From Dactylorhiza incarnata (Eukaryota > Streptophyta > Magnoliopsida > Asparagales > Orchidaceae): a DNA stretch of 64,000 nucleotides. Where the stretch lies: contig JAWHQI010000016.1 of assembly GCA_033032865.1 (NCBI GenBank), positions 19,207,001 through 19,271,000 of the forward strand, written 5' to 3'. Below, one piece after another: positions 55,701 to 64,000 of the stretch; position 1 is the stretch's first letter, and every line of letters begins with the position of its first letter. A program made the translations under genes and the position numbers. The notes beneath the pieces were generated by a model. The model was not told the origin of the DNA. It ran no database searches and saw nothing but the letters and a program-made list of their open reading frames with translations.

Positions 55701-56435
55701 TTCTTTAGGTGATAATGTTAGTACGATAAATTTGAGATTATTGTTATGCCAAAGTTTGATAGCGTTTCAACTTATAGACCTATAATGAAGTGAAGATTCT
55801 ATTTGATTTGATCTTGTTGATATCAAGATGATTTTAAGGTCTAAACTTGACATAAATACATTTTAGTGATTTTATTTTAATTATGAATTTTGAATATATA
55901 TATATATATGTGATTTTTGATAGGTGAACACCAGTGATGGTTTAGATCATGTTTGACATCAAGGAGTGAACACAATATAATTTTTTGTTGTGAACAAAGA
56001 CAATCATATTGAAAGTTGAGCTTTCATTTAAATCTTGAACTTTCTTGTAGATTATGTTATTTCTCTAAACCACTTGTTGGTGAAGGCTAAAAAACTTAAT
56101 AGCCTAATAACTTGATTTAATTTAAAATATCTTATAGCAAATTTAGAATTTGATTTATATGATAATAAAAGATATTTATAGATAATGAAATGAGAGAGAT
56201 AGATAGGTCATCAAAATTAGATATGACTTTTGAATTTTGATCAATTTGATTTTATAAACATATTAAGCTTTTAAGAGATAAGATCATATTTTCAATACTA
56301 TATAGGATGACCATGACATGATAGTTCAAAAGGAAAACAACAAGAGAAAAATAAAAAGGACATTAAAGCACATCATGAGGTAGAAATTTGTATATCTTTT
56401 TTTGAAAAGTTTCTACTTCATGCATTTGATGATAC
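52701..56435 (-). other. Non-coding interior of family B copy 2
   Basis: 3.7 kb of AT-rich sequence where pol would normally lie. No ORF is recognisable. Notable pieces: a GC-richer segment 53219-53450; two copies of 'ATTAAGACTTATCAGG' to 'AGTAGTGCTTGG' 176 bp apart (54273 and 54449); a segment also present near 44150 (55010-55106); and two GCTAGCGCC/TTAGCGCCTGCGTTAGC motifs like those of the LTR (55285-55336). Confidence 0.7.
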
Positions 56436-56912
56436 CTAATGAATAAATGTTTTAGGTATCCAAAGGGGACCATGAGGGATGGTTCCTTTGGGTACCCAAA
56501 TATAACGAGATGGCTTTTGGGGAGACAAGTACGAATGGATCCATTGAAGTGGAGTTAATGTTTCATCTTTAATTTTGGGTCTCCACTCATACTTAGGTTT
56601 AATATTATAATTTTGCATTAAATTTCCTTATTCATTAAATTTAGGCTTAAAATAATGATGACATTTGAAATCATTTTTCATAGGAAATTTTTGCATATTT
56701 GAATTTACTTTAGGAGATACATAATTTTGTAAATAATGGCGATTTTGATTTTGATTTACAAATCCTTTCTGTTTCTTACTCCCATTATTAGACTTAGTTA
56801 CGATATTCATATTCAACTTGTTTTTGGAGTTTGCTTGATATTGAGAATTTTTCTTTATGATTTCCTTAAGCAAGTTAATTTTAGTTTCTAATTCATTGTT
56901 CTTAAGTTTCAA
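56436..56912 (-). pseudogene. Gag C-terminal region with WVPK motif (family B copy 2)
   Basis: Two open frames: 56628-56912 (basic, Asn/Lys-rich, starting MKLKNNELETKINLLKEIIK with coiled-coil character) and 56436-56618, ending SRYIWVPKGTIPHGPLWIPK, the motif that precedes protease in Copia polyproteins. A stop at the junction separates them. The order is as in copy 1 (262-672). No protease follows. Confidence 0.6.
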
Positions 56913-57622
56913 ATTATGTCTAGTTTATTATAAGCAATTGTGCTATTTTTACGAGTAGAAACAATTGAATCAATATGGTTTTGATATTTATTTATGTATT
57001 CCTCAAATGTTTCATCCATCTCTTCAATTTCAATTTTATAACTTTTGCATGTAGCACAATCACTTTTTAAAGATGAATTTTCTAAAGATAATTTTTCATT
57101 ATGTTCTTTTATACAAATAATTTCTTTTTCAAGTTCCTTAAATTTTTCTTTAATATAATTACAATCGAAACAAGATATAGAGTTTTCAAATGAAGAGCAT
57201 GATGGAGATATAAACATTTCATTTTTGGATTCTACATTCACATTTGCTTTCAAAGTTTTATTTTCTAAACGTAGTTTTGCATTAGTCATTTTTAGTTTCT
57301 TAATCTTACGTTTAGTAATTTGTAGAAATTGTAATGTAGAAATAGAAGTACAAAATATAGGAGATTTTGATTTCCTTACAACGCTTGTGGATGAGGCAAG
57401 ATTTGAACATATCATTTCGTTGACATCTTTTTGGCACTCCTCTTCCGAAGATAGAATTTCTTCTTCTCTTTCATTTGATGTGCACTTCATGGATCCGTCA
57501 TGAGAGGAGCTTTCTTGAAAGTTTGCGCAAAGCTTGCATGTTCTCCAATTCTTGCGATTGTTCCATACCTGTAGAAGGAGAATCATACATTTCTTCAAGA
57601 AATTTCCATACTTTGTATGCAC
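56909..57622 (-). CDS. Gag-derived coiled-coil protein of family B (237 codons)
   Basis: The longest open frame of this element. Residues about 50-70 are acidic (EREEEILSSEEECQKD); 95-145 are basic-charged heptads (ITKRKIKKLKMTNAKLRLEN); 155-200 contain CFDC and FKELEKEIICIKEHNEKLSL; then KSDCATCKSYKIEIEEMDET. It corresponds to the coil-rich region following the zinc knuckle in full-length gag; most of the UBN2 domain and the knuckle are missing. It may act as a gag-like structural protein or be a neutral remnant. The ATG is the first in frame; upstream gag sequence in another frame suggests the original start is 57899. Confidence 0.5.
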   Translation of the reverse strand: MHTKYGNFLKKCMILLLQVWNNRKNWRTCKLCANFQESSSHDGSMKCTSNEREEEILSSEEECQKDVNEMICSNLASSTSVVRKSKSPIFCTSISTLQFLQITKRKIKKLKMTNAKLRLENKTLKANVNVESKNEMFISPSCSSFENSISCFDCNYIKEKFKELEKEIICIKEHNEKLSLENSSLKSDCATCKSYKIEIEEMDETFEEYINKYQNHIDSIVSTRKNSTIAYNKLDII

Positions 57623-57899
57623 TAGAAAAATAGTATATTAATTTTGAAATTTCGTAGGATAAAGCACAGAAAATACTATTTAAAGCTTTTGACTTTAGAT
57701 GACGTTCCTATTTATTTGATTCATCTGCTGGTCTAACTATTGCTATATCCCATGCATTGATATCTAAATTTTTAATAATCTTTTCCATTAAAAATTTCCA
57801 CCCTTTATAATTTCTCCCTTCAAATAAAGGTGGTTTAAGAGATTTTTCTTCTTCATAAAAATTTACCCCACTAATAGAAGCGAGATCATGAGACGCCAT
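57520..57899 (-). pseudogene. Gag N-terminus (family B copy 2)
   Basis: MASHDLASISGVNFYEEEKS, PPLFEGRNYKGW and IVRPADESNK to a stop at 57708; after it, in another frame, FCALSYEISKLIYYFSSAYK and VWKFLEEMYDSPSTGMEQSQ. This is the start of the gag domain of Tork/SIRE Copia elements. The sequence then passes to the coil region without the rest of UBN2. Confidence 0.7.
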
Positions 57900-57933
57900 T
57901 ATTCCTGGTTGTTAAGCCGATTGGAATAAAACC

Positions 57934-57945
57934 GCTCTGATACCA
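57934..57945 (-). promoter_or_regulatory. Primer-binding site (initiator Met tRNA), family B copy 2
   Basis: Plus strand GCTCTGATACCA, two bases from the LTR at 57948. Confidence 0.92.
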
Positions 57946-57947
57946 CT

Positions 57948-59354
57948 TGTTGGATCGGTAGGCGCCCTTAGAGGGGGGGGGGGGGGGTGAATAAGGGTTT
58001 TAAAAACTTATATTATATTTTGAAATACTTGCTTATGATAAGAGATCAAAATAGTGATTTTGTTTAAAGATCTAAATTGTTTTATAATAAAGGAGAGGAT
58101 AATAAACAATTTAGAGAAATGAAGAACAAATCAATTTTATTACACAAAGAGAGACATGATTATTATTAATAAACTTGATTACAAAATTTTGATTTCAATG
58201 ACGCTAGAAATCAAAGCGAAATATGAAAGACACTTTTTCTTTTCTATACCGACTCGTATCCCCACGAACCGGTTGGCTTTAGCCGATCCTTCCCCGGATA
58301 CGGCCTCAAGCAGCTCTAGCAACCCTTCCCCAGATATGGCCTCGAGCACCCCCTAGACCTACACCCGAGACCTAGTCGCCAACACGAGGCGAATTTCAGC
58401 CCTAAGTCCTACCCAGACCTAGTCGCCAACACGAGGCGAATTTACTACACGATTTAAAAGAAAAGATGTGAAATAAAAAGACAATAATATAAAAACGTCC
58501 TATATGGATCTCTTGGAGAAGTAGACGAAGACCCGCAGAGTATGATCGTAGTCGATGCGGTCTTTCGTCACGATGATGACGCGTGTTGAAATCTTCTCCA
58601 CTGATCTCCTTAATCCTTCATGGATTTGTGGGAGTATCTCTCTGAACCTTCCTCTCTATGCTGTGGCACGAAGCTCTGGAATTTGGATCTCAAGAGGATG
58701 AAGAAGACGGATCCAAGGGGTCCTTTTTATAGCCTTGGAGCTAGCGCCTGCGCTAGAGGTACCGCCGCCGCTATCCCATTTTAGGACATATTCTGCGCGG
58801 CAGGATCTTCAAGCCGAGGAAACATTTCTCTCTTGCCTTCTATGCTCCACACTACCGCCTGCACTATCAGATATCGCCAGGCGCTATCTCCTTCTATATG
58901 TGCTCCCGAAATTGCGCTTAAGCATTTTTTTCGTCGATTGAATTTTCGTCGAACGATGTGATGAGCATTTCGTCGAGCGCAACTAACAGTTCGTCGAGCG
59001 AACGCTATGATGAGCATTTCGTCAAGCGTAGCTAACAGTTCGTAGAGCGAACGCTAGCGCCAGCGCTAGTACTAGTGCGCCGCGGTAGAGTAAGCAGTTC
59101 GTCGAGTGCCATTCTGCACCATGGCGGTTTGGTTTCGTCTCAGCAGTTCCTTAGCGCTAGCGCCAGGCGATAGGTGATACCGTCAGCGCTAGAAGGAGTG
59201 TTGGATTTGATGGCTCCAATTTGGGGGCAACCTTCTTATGTAATCCTTGAGTCATGTGAACTTTGTTATCCTGCACACTTAAACATATAAGATCAAATAC
59301 ACATAGGTTTTGTTATTCTCAAACCTAGGAGATGCGGAAGACCATGTTCCAACA
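57948..59354 (-). repeat. 5' LTR of family B copy 2
   Basis: Partner of 51290-52700. 15-base G run at 57973-57987; GCTAGCGCC words and a TCGTCGAGCG block at 58935-59105. Followed by ATATA and the resumed 34-bp minisatellite. Confidence 0.94.
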
Positions 59355-59402
59355 ATATATTCCCGTAGGGATATTTCTCGAAGGCACAATATGTTCTCGT
59401 CA
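59355..59402. repeat. 34-bp minisatellite, right remnant
   Basis: ATATATTCCCGTAGGGATAT and CTCGAAGGCACAATATGTTC continue the array interrupted at 51289. Confidence 0.88.
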
Positions 59403-59424
59403 AATATAAATTACAGTCGATACA

Positions 59425-61062
59425 GTAATAAAACCCAAACCATCGATCTCTCTGCCCTGCTCCAAGGACGGCGGCCAGTTCGACACTATTTAGGGTTGAC
59501 TCTGAAGGAATTTCCCATCTTCACGTCAACTCTAAATTATAGGCAATAATGAAATAAAATCCAAAACATCAATCTGTCCGCTCTGCTCCAAGAGCGGCGG
59601 CCAATTCGACACTCTTTATGGTTGACTCTGAAGGAATGTCTCATCTTCACGTCAACTCTAAATCATAGGCAATAAAGAAATAAAAGCCAAAACATCGATC
59701 TGTCCTCTCTGCTTCAAGAGCGGCGACCAGTTCGACACTATTTATGGTTGACTCTGAAGGAATGTCTCATCTTCAAGTCAACTCTAAATTATAGGCAATG
59801 ATGAAATAAAAGCCAAAACATTGATCTGTCTGCTTTGCCCAAGAGCGGCGGCCAGTTCGGCACTATTTAAGGTTGACTCTAAAGGAATGTCCCATCTTCA
59901 TGTCAACTCCAAATCATAGGCAATAAAGAAATAAAAGCCAACACATTGATCTGTCCGCTCTGCTCCAAGAGCGGCGGGTAGTTCAGCACTATTTAGCGTT
60001 TACTCTGAAGGAATGTCCCATCTTCACGTCAACTCTAAATCATAGGCAATAAAGAAATTAAAGCCAAAATATCGATCTGTCCGCTCTACTCCAAGAGCGG
60101 CGACCAGTTCAGCACTATTTAGGGTTGACTCTAAACAAATGTCTCATCTTTATGTCAACTCTAAATTATAGGCAATGATGAAATAAAAGCCAAAACATTG
60201 ATCTGTCCACTTTGCTCCAAGAGCGGCGGCCAGTTCGGCACTATTTAAGGTTGACTCTAAAGGAATGTCCCATCTTCACGTCAACTCCAAACCATAGGTA
60301 ATAAAGAAATAAAATCCAACACATCGATCTGTCCGCTCTGCTTCAAGAGCGGCGGCCAGTTTGACACTATTTAGGGTTGACTCTGAAGGAATGTTTCACC
60401 TTCACATCAACTCTAAATAATAGGCAATAAAGAAATAAAAGCCAAAGCGTCCATCTGTCCGCTCTACTCCAACAACGGCGACTAGTTCGACACTATTTAG
60501 GGTTGACTCTGAAGAAATGTCTCATATTCACGTCAACTCTAAATTATAAGAAATAAAGAAATAAAAACCAAAACATCAATCTGTCCACTCTGCTCCAAGA
60601 GCGGCATCCAGTTCGACACTATTTATAGTTGACTTTGAAGGAATGTCACATCTTCATGTCAACTTTAAATCATAGGCAATAAAGAAATAAAAGCCAAAAC
60701 ATCAATCTGTTCGCTCTGCTCCAAGAGCGGCGACCAGTTTGGCACTATTTATGGTTGACTCTGAAGGAATGTCCCATCTTCACGTCAACTCTAAACTATA
60801 GGCAATGCTGAAATAAAAGCCAAAACATCGATTTGTCTGCTTTTCTTCAAGAGCGACAGCCAGTTCGGCACTATTTAGGGTTGACTCTAAAGGAATGTCT
60901 CATTTTTACGTCAACTCCAAATCATAGGCAATAAAGAAATAAAAGTCAACACATCGATCTGTCCGCTCTGCTCTAAAAGCAGCGTCCAGTTTGGCACTAT
61001 TTAGGGTTGACTCTGAAGGAATGTCTCATCTTCATGTCAACTCTAAATTATAGACAATACAG
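59425..61062. repeat. 126-bp satellite, 13 units
   Basis: Regular 126-bp period. Consensus parts: GATCTGTCCGCTCTGCTCC, AAGAGCGGCGGCCAGTTCG, 'CACTATTTAGGGTTGACTCT', 'GAAGGAATGTCCCATCTTCA', 'CGTCAACTCTAAATCATAGG', 'CAATAAAGAAATAAAAGCC'. CCGCTCT and AGAGCGG form a perfect 7-bp stem with a 6-base loop in most units. No coding potential. Confidence 0.95.
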
Positions 61063-62330
61063 AAATAATGTACAGTAACTGAAACACTAAAATAAAGTGC
61101 AGTAATCAAAAGGTTGAAATAAGTGCAATAGCTGAAGTACTGTTTTAAGAAGGACAGGATATGAAGTAATTCGAATTCCAATAACTGCAGTTCCTTCTCC
61201 GTTCTAAGGAGGCGGATCCGTTTCAAGGAGGCAGCTCCGTTATAAGGAAGCATATCCTATATTCGTCATGGATGAATTAACATTAAGATGAATTTCGGAA
61301 TCCGTCAGGTTTCATGTCGTTCGAACCCGATCACCATTTAAGTTTCTCTTTCCTTATCTTGGGTTATCAATTTGTAATAATCTTTAGAGTATGGTGGTTT
61401 GTATGAGCCTTTATTTCTCTTAGTTAACCACGAAGGCTGTACATTTAACAGTTCATTAAAACACATGATATGACCAAACATCATGAAATTAAAGCATATA
61501 CAATGGTTACCATGAGTGGCTCCCCATAAACTTCTCATGTCACATTGGCCTTTAAGATGTTACCTGGTCATATTTCACTCTAGATTAAACCCCAAAGAGT
61601 ATCAGCTTAAATCAAAAGTTTTTAAACTTTTACAGAGGGTTCAAATAGCCTCCACCGATCACCCCACGAGTTTTGATTAAGACAAAGGTACTCTAACAAT
61701 TCACGATCAGAGTTATTATCCTATTTTAAAATAATTAAAATAATAGATCATACCCAAAAATCATCCAATTTTTATCATGGGCTTATAACACTCTTAATGT
61801 GATATCATAAACTTTTCAGGACTTTTTGAGAATTCCATATCCTTTGCTAATTTATTTAGCCACCCGTAGCCGCTAAATAAATTCATATATATAGCAAGAA
61901 TACCTTAAAAATTCCCAAACTTTTTCAAAGGGTGTGGGAAGGCTTTAATGATCTATCATAAATTTTTCATCGATTTTGAATGAGGGACCATTCCTCTACA
62001 AATTTTAAAACATAGAATCTGATCTATTTTAATTATTTAAAATAGCAGATGAGTCCCAAAAATTTCCAATTAGTTACCGTGGTTGTAGATCAGTGTTACA
62101 GATCTACCTTAATTATTTTGGAATTTTTCTCCCAGTAATAAGACCTTCTGTTAATTCAAAAACAGACATTTTACCCCTTTCTTAAATACTAAAAATACCT
62201 ACTGATATCAAAAAATTCTTAAAAAATTTATGGTGGTAGAACTTATCAGTACCTACAACTTATATGTTGTAAATTTTCTTGTTTGAGCTCTAGTTTGGGT
62301 TTAGAAAAATAATGACCATATTTTCTATAT
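61063..62330. other. AT-rich DNA after the satellite
   Basis: No recognisable protein. A short repeat AGGAGGCGGATCCG/AGGAGGCAGCTCCG occurs near 61205-61240. Probably the same large Gypsy LTR/UTR context as 42581-48374, but I cannot prove it. Confidence 0.4.
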
Positions 62331-63490
62331 ATGAAATACCCTGCACAGATCTTGGAGTGGATCGGTCGGCTGAGATCGAGTCGCACCGCGAGCAGAGGGT
62401 ACCCCACAATGGATCTGGAACCGATACACTGTGGGGTGGGCTAATCATTGCCCAAGATATCATCGCCATTGGATCTTAATGATAAGATCCAACGGCAGTT
62501 GTAAGGTGCGGTGGCTGGGAGCTCACGGGCTCTCGCCATCGCCGGCCGACCATCGAACCAGCGCGCTACCACCTCTTGCCGAATCGTCGGAGGCAAGTGC
62601 TTCTCCCGACAGTGATCTGGTGGCCTAAAACTGTCGCCGGCCACCAGGAGGAAATAAAACAGAACCTGGGCTCTCGGGCACCGTCGGAGCTCCTCTCTCC
62701 AGCGGTGTTGCCGCCCGAAACCCTCCCAAGTGGGTTTGCCTCTCTCTCCCTGACAATGTATGGATCACCCAGAGGGACAAGGGCCTTGGGGATCCACCAT
62801 GCATGGAGGAGGCATCAAGTTGGCGGGGTGGCACTCGACTCATCTTCTCAGGCTCCGGTAGGGGGTCGGGGTGGTGAAGCTGGTTTCGAAAGGTTCTGGG
62901 AGGGGCTCTTGGAGGTGGGTCCGTCATGCTCCCCTTATTAGAGGCATGGTCTTTATATAGTCGAATCCATAACCCTCCCCCTCTCCTTCTTCTCCCTCTT
63001 ACCCGATTAGGGTTAGGCTTCATCAAACCATAGTTGGCTTAGGAGGGGGGGGGGGGGGGGGCAGCTAGAAGTACTTGTTGGGTTAGGAGAACCTAGGTTA
63101 GGGCTTTAGAAAATATCTAAAGCCACTCATGGGTTTGGGATTAGCTTAGGTATGGGTTTAGGATTGGAGTGGGCTTTGGTTTAGACTTAGGTTTGGAAGG
63201 GTTAGGCTTGGAAAAATATCTAAATCCACTATGCCCTTGCATTGAGATTTGTGCTCACCAAGAAAATGTGAGGAGATGGGGCTTGGGTGAGTGGGTGTGG
63301 GTTTAAAATCCATGAAACACCTCTTGTAAGAGGATTTTGAGCAAAGTCAACCATAAGTAGGCCCCCCACCCCCATGTAGGTAAAAGTCAGCATGAGTCTG
63401 CGATGTTGAGTGTCGGGTCATCAATGATGTGGTGGAGTTAAATTTAAGAGTTTACGTATCTCGAAGCTTCGGATAATTTACGAGCATTAT
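62331..63490 (-). other. GC-rich promoter-like island and flank
   Basis: GC-rich segment 62350-62930 with ORFs on both strands that match nothing. On the minus strand a TATA-like CTATATAAAGACC (about 62948-62960) precedes it, which suggests a minus-strand LTR promoter. A 17-base G run lies at 63045-63061. 63100-63320 has loosely repeated GGTTTAGG/GGGTTAGG words. Confidence 0.4.
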
Positions 63491-64000
63491 TTTTATTAAT
63501 TTTGTTTACCCAGAAAACCGCTTCCCGGGTAATACCTCTCTCAGACCAGGCAGTTTGCTGCATCAAGTCGCCCAGCTCTAGAACTAACAGGTCTCTCGGT
63601 CCAGCCTGAACAAACCGAGCAGTCTAACAGTATCTAGACCGCCTCCCATGATTGAAGATTGCCAAGGCGCGAAGTCCAGAAGACAAGCCGCGGTCTCAGG
63701 TCATAGACCACCCGGGCTGCATCAAAACCTTGATTGCAGCGCACTTCGACTCCGGCCAGTACAAATAGGATGCCCAAGTCGGAAAGCCGCGCGGCTTGTT
63801 TCTTTTTCCTTCCTGTATCTCGTCACCCCCTGCCCAATTCTCCTGTACCCGGTCAGGCGGATATTTTATCCCTGCCCATTTGAGTAGGACCCCGAGCCTA
63901 TAAATAGGGGCGGCGACGTTCCCAAGGCACGCACACTCAAATCCTGGAGCTCGCTTGTCTGAGCTGCGATCTCGAATTAACTGTCTTGCGACTTGTCTGC
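63491..64000 (+). promoter_or_regulatory. LTR-like promoter region at the right edge
   Basis: TATA box CCTATAAATAGGGGC at 63897-63911, followed within about 50 bp by an ACTCAAATCC...GAGCTCGCTTGTC leader typical of the R region of plant Gypsy LTRs. The window ends before a primer site. The upstream ORF (63648-63887) is not recognised. Confidence 0.45.

Larger units (their letters stand above)
51290..59354 (-). mobile_element. Family-B non-autonomous Copia-type element, complete copy
   Basis: LTRs 51290-52700 (1411 bp) and 57948-59354 (1407 bp), TG...CA ends, target duplications ATATA (51285-51289, 59355-59359), initiator-Met primer site at 57934-57945 and polypurine tract at 52701-52714. It is inserted in the 34-bp minisatellite, which continues on the other side. 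Of the 5.2-kb interior only 56436-57899 is gag-related; the remaining 3.7 kb is non-coding. There is no protease, integrase, RT or RNase H. Confidence 0.94.

Noticed and set aside
62431..63026. Host gene in the GC-rich island (ORFs of 121 and 133 codons on opposite strands)
   Set aside because: No recognisable motif, overlapping frames on both strands, and a TATA box and composition like those of LTR promoters.

Overview
This is a window of angiosperm nuclear DNA, probably an intergenic or pericentromeric stretch of a large genome. Plant LTR retrotransposons of both superfamilies lie nested in one another. Other plant signs are primer-binding sites matching plant initiator-Met, Tyr and Phe tRNAs, an Au-type plant SINE and several satellite arrays. 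The only sequence that looks like a host gene is one terminal exon at 40519-40766. There are no rRNA or tRNA genes, no CRISPR array and no prokaryotic operon. The species cannot be told from the sequence.

Layout. 1-2870: minus-strand end of a Copia-type non-autonomous element (family B, copy 1). 3023-22370: an old plus-strand Copia (A, probably SIRE/Maximus-like, two zinc knuckles) split by three insertions: a related solo LTR (4915-6699), a Gypsy element G1 with two 1167-bp LTRs and a GGTTC target duplication (10340-16097), and a very young minus-strand Copia D with identical 98-bp LTRs and a CTATG duplication (17063-21965). 22371-34535: minus-strand Tat-type Gypsy material with a tRNA-Phe primer site, gag and protease, an inverted RT-RNase H block, a 2.2-kb minisatellite and a nested chromovirus-like deletion derivative G2 (26413-29700). 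34536-38565: minus-strand Copia C, its gag split by a 1.57-kb compact LTR element (35406-36979, GAGTG duplication).

38566-42000 is the least TE-like part: an Au SINE carrying a 29-bp mini-insertion, and the terminal exon of a small single-pass membrane protein. 42001-51289 holds an LTR fragment, non-coding Gypsy-like sequence with local repeats, a minus-strand integrase-chromodomain remnant (48375-49090) and a 34-bp hairpin minisatellite. 51290-59354 is a complete family-B element (ATATA duplication) inserted in that minisatellite. 59425-61060 is a 126-bp satellite, followed by GC-rich Gypsy-like sequence and, at the right edge, an LTR-like promoter.

How the parts work together: nearly all coding capacity is gag-pol of elements in various states of decay. 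Family B, G1, G2 and the compact element lack part or all of pol and would need enzymes from autonomous relatives. The most unusual items are the unbroken 699-codon ORF of G1, where about 315 unrecognised residues replace RT, RNase H and the integrase core; the candidate tRNA-Tyr primer site shared by G2 and the compact element; the 29-bp TG...CA insertion in the SINE; and the palindromic-motif arrays that differ from one LTR family to the next.
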